A stretch of 52,242 nucleotides of DNA from Sporosarcina psychrophila (GTDB taxonomy: Bacteria > Bacillota > Bacilli > Bacillales_A > Planococcaceae). The DNA is taken from the NCBI GenBank assembly GCA_020742515.1, contig DYWT01000026.1:1-52242 (forward strand), given 5' to 3'. A program made the translations under genes and the position numbers. The notes beneath the pieces were generated by a model. The model was not told where the DNA came from. It was given only the letters and a program-made list of their open reading frames with translations, and did no database searches. Every line of letters begins with the position of its first letter. The stretch's first letter is position 1. Shown here one piece after another: positions 36,830-45,619 of this stretch.

Positions 36830-37592
36830 TAACTGGCTTTTCATAGGCACAGATAGCAGATTAGCAGCTTGCAGTGAGATAATGGCTGAAAGAGGATTTA
36901 CCACCCGCCATGCCGGGGTCGATCATTATACAGAGGAACTTGGTGAATGCATTACGGACTATTCACCACGGCAAATTGTATTCCCGATATTACAAATGAA
37001 AGGCTCGATCCCTCCTGCATTGCTAGAAAAAGGGACAGAGCTTTATACAGGCGTTGCGTCGGAAGAATGGCTGAAATCCTTCAAAGAAGCCGGGCTGCTA
37101 GTCAATTCTTATCTGAAAGAAGAGCAATTCATCTGGCAAAATGCAAAGCTGACTGCAGAGGGCTTCATCCATGACTATTATTCACATACTAGACGAAGCA
37201 TTTTTGAAACTCATTTCTACGTGGCTGGTTTTGGTAAAGTCGGAAAGGCGACAGCTCATGCACTGGCATCTCTGGGGGCCAAAGTGACCGTTCTTGCTAG
37301 ATCCGACGCTCAACTCGGTGAGGCATCTATCCATGGATATAAGACCGAACGGCTCACCGACGATTGGGGGATAAAAGAGGGTAATCTTATCAATACGATT
37401 CCCGCAAAATGGCTTTCCGTTTCAGAAAGTACCGGACTCCATATCTTTGATCTTGCATCAGCGCCGGGCTGCCTAAAGGAGCAGCTTTCATCTGAATACT
37501 ATACAGTACTCCTCGGATTACCGGGAAAACACTTTCCTGTAGATGCAGCAGTCGCTTTAGCGAATGCGCTCGAGAGAATGTATAGAAGATGA
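36819..37592 (+). CDS. dpaA: Dipicolinate synthase subunit A
   Basis: DpaA (SpoVFA) with DpaB converts dihydrodipicolinate to dipicolinic acid in the mother cell. A Rossmann motif GFGKVG (137-142) followed by ALASLGAKVTVLARSDAQL is clear, as are NTIPAKWL, FDLASAPG and LGLPGKHFPVDAAVALANAL. The start is taken at ATG 36819 (MIDDNWLFIG), the family-like N-terminus, though the frame is open to 36762. At 257 residues it is about 40 shorter than B. subtilis SpoVFA and rather divergent in its N-terminal half, so the call depends on the C-terminal half and on dpaB beside it. Confidence 0.85.
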   Translation: MIDDNWLFIGTDSRLAACSEIMAERGFTTRHAGVDHYTEELGECITDYSPRQIVFPILQMKGSIPPALLEKGTELYTGVASEEWLKSFKEAGLLVNSYLKEEQFIWQNAKLTAEGFIHDYYSHTRRSIFETHFYVAGFGKVGKATAHALASLGAKVTVLARSDAQLGEASIHGYKTERLTDDWGIKEGNLINTIPAKWLSVSESTGLHIFDLASAPGCLKEQLSSEYYTVLLGLPGKHFPVDAAVALANALERMYRR

Positions 37593-37604
37593 AAGGGGAA
37601 CACG

Positions 37605-38189
37605 ATGCTAAAGGGAAAAAGGATAGGCCTTGGAATTACGGCGTCACATTGTACGTATGAGGCAATCATACCGACCATTGATGCACTAAAAGACGCGGGA
37701 GCAACCGTTGTACCCGTTATCACTCACTCTGTTTTGACCGCTGCCACGCGTTTTGGAACGGGCGAAGAATGGATTGAACGAATTGAAAAGGCAACCGGAG
37801 AGAAAGTAATTTCTACTATTGTCGGTGCCGAGCCATTCGGTCCCAAAACACCTGTTGATTGTATGATCATTGCACCGATGACTGGTAACTCCATGAGTCG
37901 GTTTGCTAATGCAGCGACAGATTCGCCAGTATTGATGGCTGCAAAAGCAACACTGCGAAATGACAGCCCGGTACTCATTGGAATTTCGACAAATGATGCA
38001 CTCGGTTTAAATGCGATGAATCTCATGAAGCTCCTTAATATGAAAAATGTTTTTTTTATACCTTTTGGACAGGACGATCCGTTCAAAAAACCAAACTCAC
38101 TTATCTCCGATTTTACACTTATGGTACCCGCGGCGGCCGCTGCCCTCGAAAAACAACAACTTCAACCATTACTAATTATTCATAAATAA
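37605..38189 (+). CDS. dpaB: Dipicolinate synthase subunit B (flavoprotein)
   Basis: DpaB (SpoVFB) is a flavoprotein of the HFCD family. The motifs GLGITASHCTYEAIIP, IIAPMTGNSMSRFANAATD and SPVLIGISTNDALGLNA are typical. The 194-residue length matches B. subtilis. GAAAGGGGA precedes the ATG, and a 12-base gap follows dpaA. The genes for asd and dapA, which make the substrate precursor, come next. Confidence 0.96.
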   Translation: MLKGKRIGLGITASHCTYEAIIPTIDALKDAGATVVPVITHSVLTAATRFGTGEEWIERIEKATGEKVISTIVGAEPFGPKTPVDCMIIAPMTGNSMSRFANAATDSPVLMAAKATLRNDSPVLIGISTNDALGLNAMNLMKLLNMKNVFFIPFGQDDPFKKPNSLISDFTLMVPAAAAALEKQQLQPLLIIHK

Positions 38190-38221
38190 AATAAAAATAC
38201 AGAGCAGAATATTTGAATATA

Positions 38222-38230
38222 TGTTATAAT
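38222..38230 (+). promoter_or_regulatory. Extended -10 promoter of asd-dapA
   Basis: TGTTATAAT is a perfect TGn-TATAAT element. The region 17 bases upstream has no good -35. A leader of about 135 bases results. Confidence 0.6.
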
Positions 38231-38236
38231 TCCTCC

Positions 38237-38364
38237 AATGAACTGCTAACGGTGTAAGGGAATATAGGATTTCTGCCAATTGTGCCGCGTTTGGGGACAA
38301 TGCGGAAATCAGCATGACTTATGCATATCCTGATTATTTATACAACCGTATAAGCTGAAAGGGA
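38237..38364 (+). promoter_or_regulatory. Structured leader of asd
   Basis: GATTTCTGC (38268-38276) pairs with GCGGAAATC (38302-38310), continued by ATTGT/ACAAT (38279-38283 with 38297-38301), a 14-bp stem with a small bulge. AGGAT (38266-38270) could instead pair with ATCCT (38327-38331), which would break the base of that stem. A third hairpin, TTATAC/GTATAA (38338-38353), ends 4 bases before the AAAGGGAG ribosome-binding site. I do not recognise a known riboswitch. Confidence 0.5.
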
Positions 38365-38371
38365 GATAGAG

Positions 38372-39397
38372 ATGAATAAAGTGAATATTGCAATAGTTGG
38401 AGCGACAGGCGCTGTTGGTACGAAAATTCTTGAAAAGTTACTTGAGCGTGATTTTCCTGTCGCTTCAATCAAGCTACTGGCATCTAAACGTTCTGCTGGA
38501 ACAAAAATTATGGCGAATGGCCAGAACTATATTGTTGAAGAAACTGTACCTGAGTCATTTGATGGCATTGATATCGCGTTTTTCAGTGCGGGTGGCTCCA
38601 TTTCAGAAAAGTTTGCACATGAAGCAGTTAAAAGAGGAGCGGTCGTTATTGATAATACGAGCGCGTTTCGAATGACAGAAAAAATTCCGCTAGTCGTTCC
38701 CGAAGTGAATGCAGGCGCTTTAGGCGGCCATACAGGCATCATTGCCAACCCCAATTGTTCCACAATACAAATGGTAACTGCATTGCAACCGATTCGTGAG
38801 AGTTTCGGACTTGATCGAATCATTGTTTCGACGTATCAAGCGGTTTCGGGTGCTGGTTCTGAAGCGATTGATGAACTGGAAAGTCAAAGTTTGCGGTTTG
38901 AAAACCGTTCGAAAACGGAAGCATCTATTTTACCATCGGCAGCGGCAGAACGGCATTATCCAATCGCATTCAACGCGATTCCTCAAATCGATTCATTCGA
39001 TTCTTCCGGTTATACACTTGAGGAACTCAAAATGATGAATGAAACCAAAAAAATCTTCGATGATCAGAAGTTGTCCGTGTCAGCGACTTGTGTACGACTT
39101 CCTGTCGTTACAGGGCATTCTGAGTCGGTTTATATTGAAATTGGCAAAGAAGGAGTTTCTGTAGAAGAACTTCATGCCTTACTGGAAAAGGCACCGGGCG
39201 TCGTCGTCCAAGATGATCCATCTAAACAATTGTACCCGATGCCATTATTTGCTGAAGGCAAAGACGAAGTGTTTGTGGGCCGTATTCGAAAGGACCCAGA
39301 ACATCCGGCAGGATTCCATCTGTGGATTGTATCGGACAATCTCTTAAAAGGAGCAGCACTCAATTCGGTGCAAATCGCAGAAGCTCTACTTAACTAA
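38372..39397 (+). CDS. asd: Aspartate-semialdehyde dehydrogenase
   Basis: Asd reduces aspartyl phosphate to aspartate semialdehyde for lysine, diaminopimelate, threonine and methionine. The NADP motif GATGAVG (10-16), catalytic C129 in NPNCSTIQM and the VSGAGSEAIDEL segment are present. The 341-residue length is typical. In B. subtilis dapG (aspartokinase) lies between asd and dapA; here dapA follows directly after 26 bases. Confidence 0.98.
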   Translation: MNKVNIAIVGATGAVGTKILEKLLERDFPVASIKLLASKRSAGTKIMANGQNYIVEETVPESFDGIDIAFFSAGGSISEKFAHEAVKRGAVVIDNTSAFRMTEKIPLVVPEVNAGALGGHTGIIANPNCSTIQMVTALQPIRESFGLDRIIVSTYQAVSGAGSEAIDELESQSLRFENRSKTEASILPSAAAERHYPIAFNAIPQIDSFDSSGYTLEELKMMNETKKIFDDQKLSVSATCVRLPVVTGHSESVYIEIGKEGVSVEELHALLEKAPGVVVQDDPSKQLYPMPLFAEGKDEVFVGRIRKDPEHPAGFHLWIVSDNLLKGAALNSVQIAEALLN

Positions 39398-39423
39398 TAA
39401 ACCTAAGCAAAGGGCTGATAATT

Positions 39424-40314
39424 ATGGAACTTGGACGTGTATCGACGGCGATGGTCACCCCTTTTTCATCAACGGGTGAAATTGATTACGACAAAACGGA
39501 AAAACTGATTGAACATCTGATTGCAAATGGAAGTGATTCATTGGTCGTCTGTGGGACGACTGGTGAATCGCCTACCCTTTCCGTAGAAGAGAAAGAATCA
39601 CTATTTTCGTTCACGGTAAAAGCAGTAAACAAGCGCGTACCAGTCATTGCGGGAACGGGTACGTTTTCTACAAAGGAAACAGTCAAGCTTACACGGATGG
39701 CGGAACAAGCAGGGGCTGACGGCATTATGCTGGTCGCACCTTATTACAATAAACCCGATCAAAAAGGAATGTATGCTCACTTCTCGCTTGTTGCAGGGGA
39801 AACCAGCCTGCCGGTGATGCTCTACAATATTCCAGGTCGGTCGGCCGTCAATATGCTTCCAGAGACGCTTATCGCTTTATCGAAAATACCAAATATCCGG
39901 GCGGTAAAAGAAGCTAGTGGGAGCCTTGACCAGATGGTGGATATCATTTCAGGAACGGATAATGGATTTTCCGTTTACAGCGGAGATGACGCATTAGCGT
40001 TACCGACTCTAGCGATTGGTGGAAAGGGAATCGTATCCGTCGCTTCACACGTCGCTGGGAATGAAATGCAGCAGATGATAGCTGCGTTCAAAGAGGGGCG
40101 GACAGAACAAGCCGGTGCGATGCATAGAGCGTTACTTCCTTTGTTCCGGTCAATTTTCTCGGCACCTAACCCGGTAATGGTGAAATACGCGTTAGAAAAA
40201 CGCGGAGTCCAAACAGGGGGAGTCAGATTGCCATTAATTGGGATGAATGCCAAGGATGAAGCCTTCGATAAAGTCTGGGAAAACTATGAAAAAAACCTTC
40301 ATATTTTCAATTAA
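39424..40314 (+). CDS. dapA: 4-hydroxy-tetrahydrodipicolinate synthase
   Basis: DapA condenses aspartate semialdehyde with pyruvate, the first committed step to diaminopimelate, lysine and dipicolinate. The Schiff-base lysine K162 lies in VKEASG and the catalytic Y134 in MLYNIPGRS; the GTTGESPTL pyruvate-site motif is near residue 44. The 296-residue TIM barrel is standard. The gene is followed by a perfect terminator. Confidence 0.98.
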   Translation: MELGRVSTAMVTPFSSTGEIDYDKTEKLIEHLIANGSDSLVVCGTTGESPTLSVEEKESLFSFTVKAVNKRVPVIAGTGTFSTKETVKLTRMAEQAGADGIMLVAPYYNKPDQKGMYAHFSLVAGETSLPVMLYNIPGRSAVNMLPETLIALSKIPNIRAVKEASGSLDQMVDIISGTDNGFSVYSGDDALALPTLAIGGKGIVSVASHVAGNEMQQMIAAFKEGRTEQAGAMHRALLPLFRSIFSAPNPVMVKYALEKRGVQTGGVRLPLIGMNAKDEAFDKVWENYEKNLHIFN

Positions 40315-40316
40315 TC

Positions 40317-40346
40317 AAAGCCGGTATCAAATACCGGCTTTTTTTG
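40317..40346 (+). terminator. Terminator after dapA
   Basis: AAAGCCGGTAT (40317-40327) and ATACCGGCTTT (40331-40341) form a perfect 11-bp stem around CAA, followed by T. Confidence 0.92.
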
Positions 40347-40347
40347 T

Positions 40348-40376
40348 TTGTACAGATAGCTCCTCTCCCGTATAAT
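40348..40376 (+). promoter_or_regulatory. Promoter of rnjB
   Basis: TTGTAC (40348-40353), 17 bases, and TATAAT (40371-40376), close to the sigma-A consensus. The in-frame ATG at 40375 overlaps the -10, which supports the downstream GTG as the rnjB start. Confidence 0.8.
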
Positions 40377-40422
40377 GAAACATAGTCGTTATGGACGGGA
40401 ATTATTAATAGGAGGAAACAAA

Positions 40423-42090
40423 GTGACAAAAACTCAAAATGAAGTAATTAAAATCATTCCGCTCGGCGGAGTGGGAGAAATCGGGAAAGCGATGTACGTA
40501 GTCGAAGTCGATGACGAGCTTTTCATCGTTGACGCGGGACTCATGTTCCCAGAAGGAGAAATGCTAGGAATTGACATTGTCATTCCGGATATAAGTTATA
40601 TCGAAGAAAACAAAGAACGGGTAAAAGGAATCTTCCTGACACACGGTCATGAAGATGCAATCGGTTCTATTTCATATCTTTTGCAAAAAGTACAAGCGCC
40701 TGTCTATGGTTCGAAATTGACAATTGCACTGGCAAAAGAACACCTGAAGCAAATGCCGGCCCCCCAGAATGTTAAGTTTTTTGAAGTGACGAATAAAAGC
40801 CGGATGAATTTCAAAGGTACGTATGTAACATTCTTCCATACGACACACAGTATCCCAGATTCGCTCGGAATTGTTTTCCATACGAGTGAAGGCGCGATTG
40901 TGCATACAGGAGAATTCAAATTCGATCAGTCTGCTAAAGGCAAGTATCGTCCAGATATAGCGAAGATGGCTGCACTTGGCGAAGAAGGCGTCTTCATTCT
41001 TATGTCGGACTCTTCCGAAGCAGAGCGTCCAGGTTATACGACATCTGAATCGGTTATTGAAAAAAGCCTTTCTAAAACGTTCCACGGAGCGGAAGGCAGA
41101 ATTCTAGTTGCACTTTATGCCTCCAACTTCATCCGTATCCAACAAGTTTTCGATACAGCGTTCGAAACAGGCAAAAAAGTGGCGGTCGTCGGTAAAAGTT
41201 TGGAAAGTTATTTTGAAGTCGGCATGAAACTCGGTTATTTGACGATTGAAGATGACATTGTTATCCCTGTCAAAGAAATCGAGAAGTATGACGATGATCG
41301 AGTTGTCATTATCGTCACAGGCAACCAAGGTGAGCCGCTGGAAGCTCTTGAGAAGATTGTTCGTAAACAGCATAGAGATGTGCGCATCAAAGAAACGGAT
41401 ACAGTTCTAATTACGTTTACGCCATCTCCGGGTATGGAAGTATCTATGTTCCAGACGATGAATGACCTTGCAAAAGCGGGAGCTTCGGTTCTTACTTCAA
41501 GTAAAAATGTTCACGTATCAGGGCATGGCAGTTCGGAAGACTTGAAACTGATGCTGAACTTAATGCAACCTAAATATTTCATTCCAATCCAAGGCGAATA
41601 CCGGATGCTTATTGCGCATTCGAAGCTGGCACAGGAGACGGGAATGCAAAAGTCACAAGTATTTATTGCGGATAAAGGCGACATCGTTGAATATAAAAAC
41701 AATAAAATGCGTATGAGCGGACGCGTTCAAGCGGGTAATATCCTGATTGATGGAATTGGAGTAGGGGACGTTGGAAATATTGTTCTCCGTGACCGCAAAC
41801 TCCTTTCACAGGACGGGATCTTTACAGTTGTTGTAACGCTAAATCGTAAACAGAAACGTATCGCTGCCGGACCCGAAATCGTCTCTCGCGGATTTGTCTA
41901 TGTACGTGAATCTGAAGAGCTTCTCGAAGAGTCGGCAAACCTCGTTACCAAAATTGTTGAGAAGTATGTGAATAAAGAGACGTTCGAATGGACAAACATT
42001 AAACAAGAGATACGCGATACACTTAGTTCGTACTTATACCAACAAACAAAAAGAAGGCCAATGATTATTCCTATCATTATGGAATACTGA
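40423..42090 (+). CDS. rnjB: RNase J2
   Basis: A metallo-beta-lactamase/beta-CASP ribonuclease of the RNase J family. AGGAGG at 40411 selects GTG 40423 (555 residues, the B. subtilis J2 length). The metal motif reads H74-G-H76-E-D78-A79, so the last His of HxHxDH is replaced by Ala, as expected for the weakly active J2 partner rather than J1. The beta-CASP motifs (SDSSEAERPGYT, TGNQGEPLEAL, HVSGHGSSEDL) and the C-terminal dimerisation domain are present. Locus and length match YmfA. Confidence 0.93.
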   Translation: MTKTQNEVIKIIPLGGVGEIGKAMYVVEVDDELFIVDAGLMFPEGEMLGIDIVIPDISYIEENKERVKGIFLTHGHEDAIGSISYLLQKVQAPVYGSKLTIALAKEHLKQMPAPQNVKFFEVTNKSRMNFKGTYVTFFHTTHSIPDSLGIVFHTSEGAIVHTGEFKFDQSAKGKYRPDIAKMAALGEEGVFILMSDSSEAERPGYTTSESVIEKSLSKTFHGAEGRILVALYASNFIRIQQVFDTAFETGKKVAVVGKSLESYFEVGMKLGYLTIEDDIVIPVKEIEKYDDDRVVIIVTGNQGEPLEALEKIVRKQHRDVRIKETDTVLITFTPSPGMEVSMFQTMNDLAKAGASVLTSSKNVHVSGHGSSEDLKLMLNLMQPKYFIPIQGEYRMLIAHSKLAQETGMQKSQVFIADKGDIVEYKNNKMRMSGRVQAGNILIDGIGVGDVGNIVLRDRKLLSQDGIFTVVVTLNRKQKRIAAGPEIVSRGFVYVRESEELLEESANLVTKIVEKYVNKETFEWTNIKQEIRDTLSSYLYQQTKRRPMIIPIIMEY

Positions 42091-42133
42091 TTTAAAAACT
42101 ATATAAGTTGAACATATGAATACGTGTTTAATT

Positions 42134-42235
42134 TGAGCGTAGGCGCTTAGGGGGAGCAAGAGCCATAAGACTGGCAGCCAAGCAGTCAGACTTATGGCGG
42201 AAGGCATCCCAAAAGTGCCGAAGCGTATTTGAGGG
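42134..42235 (+). repeat. Hairpin element, probable family 2 remnant (rnjB-spoIIIE gap)
   Basis: GCCATAAG (42162-42169) pairs with CTTATGGC (42191-42198), with inner ACTG/CAGT. The 3' end GCCGAAGCGTATTTGA (42217-42232) resembles the terminal stem of the family 2 elements at 24883 and 46987, with a decayed left arm. It lies where B. subtilis has tepA and ylzJ. Confidence 0.5.
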
Positions 42236-42277
42236 AAATCTTTATTTCAATTTATATAAAATCTATAATAACGTTAC

Positions 42278-42319
42278 AAAGGGTTTCCTTGCCGTCTGAC
42301 CGGCGGGAAACCCTTTTTT
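42278..42319 (+). terminator. Terminator upstream of spoIIIE
   Basis: AAAGGGTTTCC (42278-42288) pairs with GGAAACCCTTT (42306-42316), with inner GCCG/CGGC, then TTT. It ends the rnjB transcript 25 bases before the spoIIIE start, so some read-through or another promoter must serve spoIIIE. Confidence 0.85.
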
Positions 42320-42343
42320 GTAAAAAGGAGGCAGCGTAAGAAC

Positions 42344-44683
42344 ATGTCGAAGAAAACAAGTAAAAAGAAAAAGAAATCGGCCGCGCAGAAAAAGAAATCA
42401 TCCGAGTTGCATCCTTTGATATATGAAGTGATGGGCTTGGTAATGATCGGCCTCGCAATCATCATCATATTCGAATTCGGGGTTGTCGGGAGAGGACTCT
42501 CCTCCTTGTCTAGATTTATTTTTGGCAACTGGCATGTTGCAATCCCATTGTTGCTCATTGTACAGGCTCTTATGTTCATGATTAAACAGAAAGTAGGCGG
42601 TTGGAGAAACCGTGTTGTGGGAGGCAGTTTATTCATCTTAGCGAGCCTTGTTCTGTTCAGTCATGTCCACCTGTTTAAGGAATTGTATGAAAGTCGTGTT
42701 CTTATGACGGATTCCGCGCTAAAAGAGACATGGAAAGTGCTCGTCACGAATGATGGCATTACATCGAGGAGTGGGGCACTTGGCGGCGGAATGGCAGGAG
42801 CATTTCTCTTTGCTATGTTCTACTCGTTATTCGATTCGGCCGGAGCAACAGTTGCAGGCATTTTATTCTTTCTCATCGGTCTTGTCCTCATAACTGGAAA
42901 AGCACTAGTCCCCTATGCGGTTGAACATTTACCTAAGCTGCTAGGGTCTTTGAAAGACTTATCCTTTAAAAAAGCACCGCCCGCTAAAAAGTCTGTCAGC
43001 CAATCGAGAACAACGCGCTCGAAAAAGAACGCAAAATCAGTGGAGGAACAACCAGCAGGAAATTCAGCAGGACTCCAGCCGGAAGTCGAGGAGGTCGTGT
43101 CACAACCGATCATCTCGGCATTTAGTGAACGGATTGATAAGCCAGTTGAGGATGAGCAAGCGGCTGTTGTGGAAGAACAGCAACAAGAAATTACCGGCGA
43201 GATCATCGGAGAAATTGCTGCCTATACAGGTGTGACGGGGGAAGAAGAGAATGAATCTTATATCCTGCCTCCCGCATCCTTGCTGAAACAAACACCCTTA
43301 ATCGATCAATCGGAAGAATATAATTCAATACAGGCGAATGCCCAAAAGCTAGAACGAACTTTTCTCAGTTTCGGAGTAAAAGCAAAGGTCACTGAGGTAC
43401 ATCTTGGACCGGCTGTCACGAAATATGAAGTATTGCCGGATACGGGGGTCAAAGTTAGCCGTATCGTCAGCCTTGCCGATGATATTGCACTCGCGCTAGC
43501 AGCAAGTGGTATCCGTATTGAAGCACCAATTCCCGGAAAGTCGGCAATTGGTATCGAAGTCCCAAACAGTTCGGTTGCAGTTGTTAGTCTCCGTGAAGTC
43601 GTTGAAGCGAAAGAAAATAATCGGCCAGATTCAAAATTGATGATTTCACTGGGGCGTGACGTTACAGGACAGGCGATGCTCACAGAGTTGAACAAGATGC
43701 CACATGTTCTTATTGCTGGCTCCACAGGAAGCGGTAAAAGTGTATGTATCAACGGTATTATCGTCAGTATATTAATGCGTGCGAAACCGCATGAGGTGAA
43801 AATGATGATGATCGATCCAAAAATGGTGGAGCTGAATGTCTATAACGGCGTTCCTCATCTTCTTGCGCCTGTCGTCACTGATCCGAGGAAAGCGTCACAA
43901 GCGTTGAAGAAAGTTGTCTCTGAAATGGAAAGAAGATATGAATTGTTTTCTCATACGGGAACTAGGAATATTGAAGGCTATAACGAGCATATCGAAGTGT
44001 GGAATGAAGAGAATGATGAAAAACACCCGCGCATGCCGTACATCGTTGTTATTGTGGATGAGCTAGCAGACCTTATGATGGTCGCATCCAGTGATGTGGA
44101 AGATTCAATTACAAGGCTTGCGCAAATGGCCCGTGCCGCAGGGATCCACTTGATCATCGCTACACAGCGGCCGAGCGTCGATGTTATTACGGGAATCATT
44201 AAAGCGAATATCCCTTCGCGTATCGCATTCGCAGTGTCGTCATCGATTGATTCTAGAACAATCCTAGACAGTGGCGGGGCGGAAAAACTGCTTGGTAGGG
44301 GAGATATGCTATTCCTTCCGGCTGGTGTTGCGAAGCCGGTACGAATTCAAGGCGCTTTCGTCACGGACAGTGAAGTTGAGGCTGTTGTCGATTTTGTGAT
44401 TGAACAACAAAAAGCGCAATATCAGGAAGAAATGATTCCGACAGATATAGAGGAAGTAGCTCCGCATGAAGAAACAGACGAGTTGTATGATGAAGCAGTT
44501 CAACTCGTGACAGATATGCAGACAGCTTCTGTATCACTGTTGCAGCGCCGTTTCAGAGTCGGCTATTCGAGGGCAGCACGTATCGTTGATCAGATGGAAA
44601 TGCGCGGGGTAGTTGGGCCGCCTGAAGGCAGTAAACCGCGTCAAGTGCTGATGACTAAGGATGAAGCGGACATCCATTCGTAA
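42344..44683 (+). CDS. spoIIIE: SpoIIIE/FtsK-type DNA translocase
   Basis: A membrane-anchored, septum-located DNA pump that moves the chromosome into the forespore and clears DNA from septa. The 779-residue product has a very basic N-terminus, four membrane helices (~25-190), an acidic linker (~210-320), an alpha/beta motor with Walker A GSTGSGKS (459-466) and Walker [14 protein letters not shown], and a C-terminal winged-helix gamma domain ([19 protein letters not shown]) for KOPS-like/SRS binding. AAGGAGG precedes the ATG. Position and length match B. subtilis SpoIIIE. Confidence 0.96.
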   Translation: MSKKTSKKKKKSAAQKKKSSELHPLIYEVMGLVMIGLAIIIIFEFGVVGRGLSSLSRFIFGNWHVAIPLLLIVQALMFMIKQKVGGWRNRVVGGSLFILASLVLFSHVHLFKELYESRVLMTDSALKETWKVLVTNDGITSRSGALGGGMAGAFLFAMFYSLFDSAGATVAGILFFLIGLVLITGKALVPYAVEHLPKLLGSLKDLSFKKAPPAKKSVSQSRTTRSKKNAKSVEEQPAGNSAGLQPEVEEVVSQPIISAFSERIDKPVEDEQAAVVEEQQQEITGEIIGEIAAYTGVTGEEENESYILPPASLLKQTPLIDQSEEYNSIQANAQKLERTFLSFGVKAKVTEVHLGPAVTKYEVLPDTGVKVSRIVSLADDIALALAASGIRIEAPIPGKSAIGIEVPNSSVAVVSLREVVEAKENNRPDSKLMISLGRDVTGQAMLTELNKMPHVLIAGSTGSGKSVCINGIIVSILMRAKPHEVKMMMIDPKMVELNVYNGVPHLLAPVVTDPRKASQALKKVVSEMERRYELFSHTGTRNIEGYNEHIEVWNEENDEKHPRMPYIVVIVDELADLMMVASSDVEDSITRLAQMARAAGIHLIIATQRPSVDVITGIIKANIPSRIAFAVSSSIDSRTILDSGGAEKLLGRGDMLFLPAGVAKPVRIQGAFVTDSEVEAVVDFVIEQQKAQYQEEMIPTDIEEVAPHEETDELYDEAVQLVTDMQTASVSLLQRRFRVGYSRAARIVDQMEMRGVVGPPEGSKPRQVLMTKDEADIHS

Positions 44684-44773
44684 TTGGGGTGACTCAATAG
44701 GTACATTTCAGCACTTTAAAAGAACACATTCGTAATATTTTTCAAAAGTGTTGTTTATTTTATGTGACGAAAG

Positions 44774-44782
44774 TGATATAGT
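44774..44782 (+). promoter_or_regulatory. Extended -10 promoter of ymfC
   Basis: TGATATAGT is a TGn extended -10 (TATAGT at 44777-44782). TTGTTT at 44751 is 20 bases upstream, too far for a standard -35. Transcription would start near 44789. Confidence 0.5.
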
Positions 44783-44812
44783 ATGGTTGATTAGTAGTGA
44801 CGTTTAACATCA

Positions 44813-44825
44813 GAGGTCTGACCTC
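44813..44825 (+). promoter_or_regulatory. Candidate GntR operator in the ymfC leader
   Basis: GAGGTCTGACCTC is a perfect 13-base palindrome about 25 bases after the predicted transcription start. Its GGTC/GACC half sites resemble operators of HutC-subfamily GntR proteins (GGTCTAGACC in DasR/NagR sites, one base longer). It may let YmfC control its own operon. Confidence 0.4.
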
Positions 44826-44842
44826 GTTGAGGGGGAGATGTA

Positions 44843-45571
44843 ATGATGGTAAAAACGGATCAAAGGCATTTGTATGTTCAGGTGATTGAACGTCTGAAAA
44901 AGGATATAGAATCGGGCATATTCAAAGAGAATGAGCGGTTCCCTTCGGAATTCGAACTCGCTCGTACGCTTGGTGTCAGCCGTGCAACACTCCGTGAAGC
45001 GCTTCGTGTGTTAGAGGAGGACAAAGTCATCGTCCGTAAACACGGTGTTGGAACGTTTGTTAATCCTAAACCGTTGTTTTCTTCGGGCATTGAACAGTTA
45101 TCAAGTGTTTCTTCTATGATTCGCGATGCAGGGATGGAGCCGGGAACGATTTTTATGGATGTTTCAGAAACACCTCCGTGTGAAGAAAACATCGCTAAAT
45201 TTGACTGCGGTGGGGATGATCGTTTAGTTACCATTAAGAGAGTAAGGACTGCGGATGGCACTCCAGTCGTCTATTGTATCGATCAGGTGCTTTCAAAAAA
45301 CCTTTCGTCGAGTACTGAAGAACTATTGAATGACTCTATATTCGATGCAATCGAAAAGTCTGGCACAATCCGTATCGTTCAAGCTGTGGCGCATATTGAG
45401 CCCGTTGGATATGATGATGAAGCATCGTCCATCTTGAGATGCGGCGTCGATGTTCCGCTACTCGTCCTCCTGCAACATCATTACAGTGAGGAAGGCGAAA
45501 TGGTCCTATACTCGAAAAACTATTTCCGGGCTGATAAATTCAGCTTCCACGTTGTACGAAAAAGGGTATAA
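44843..45571 (+). CDS. ymfC: GntR-family (HutC-type) transcription regulator YmfC
   Basis: The N-terminal winged helix (~residues 8-75) has the GntR signature FPSEFELARTLGVSRATLREALRVLE. The C-terminal 165 residues form a UTRA-type ligand domain, as in HutC regulators. GGGGGAG precedes two ATGs (44843, 44846). It lies 48 bases before the BMP lipoprotein gene, on the same strand, so it may sense a nucleoside or related ligand and regulate the importer; the ligand is not known to me. The position after spoIIIE matches B. subtilis ymfC. Confidence 0.88.
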   Translation: MMVKTDQRHLYVQVIERLKKDIESGIFKENERFPSEFELARTLGVSRATLREALRVLEEDKVIVRKHGVGTFVNPKPLFSSGIEQLSSVSSMIRDAGMEPGTIFMDVSETPPCEENIAKFDCGGDDRLVTIKRVRTADGTPVVYCIDQVLSKNLSSSTEELLNDSIFDAIEKSGTIRIVQAVAHIEPVGYDDEASSILRCGVDVPLLVLLQHHYSEEGEMVLYSKNYFRADKFSFHVVRKRV

Positions 45572-45585
45572 GACGTTAATACGTC
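45572..45585 (+). promoter_or_regulatory. Palindrome between ymfC and the BMP lipoprotein gene
   Basis: GACGTTAATACGTC is a 14-base inverted repeat (GACGT/ACGTC, TAAT centre) starting at the base after the ymfC stop. It could be an operator or a small RNA hairpin. It does not match the GGTC/GACC palindrome upstream. Confidence 0.3.
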
Positions 45586-45619
45586 CTACTAATATGAAGA
45601 AAATAAGGGGGTTCCAACA

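Noticed and set aside
38231-38371. Lysine riboswitch before asd
   Set aside because: The leader is too short and I do not see the conserved L-box core; only unclassified stems are present.
44733-44750. CodY box upstream of ymfC
   Set aside because: The best AT-rich match to AATTTTCWGAAAATT has about five mismatches, too weak to support a site.
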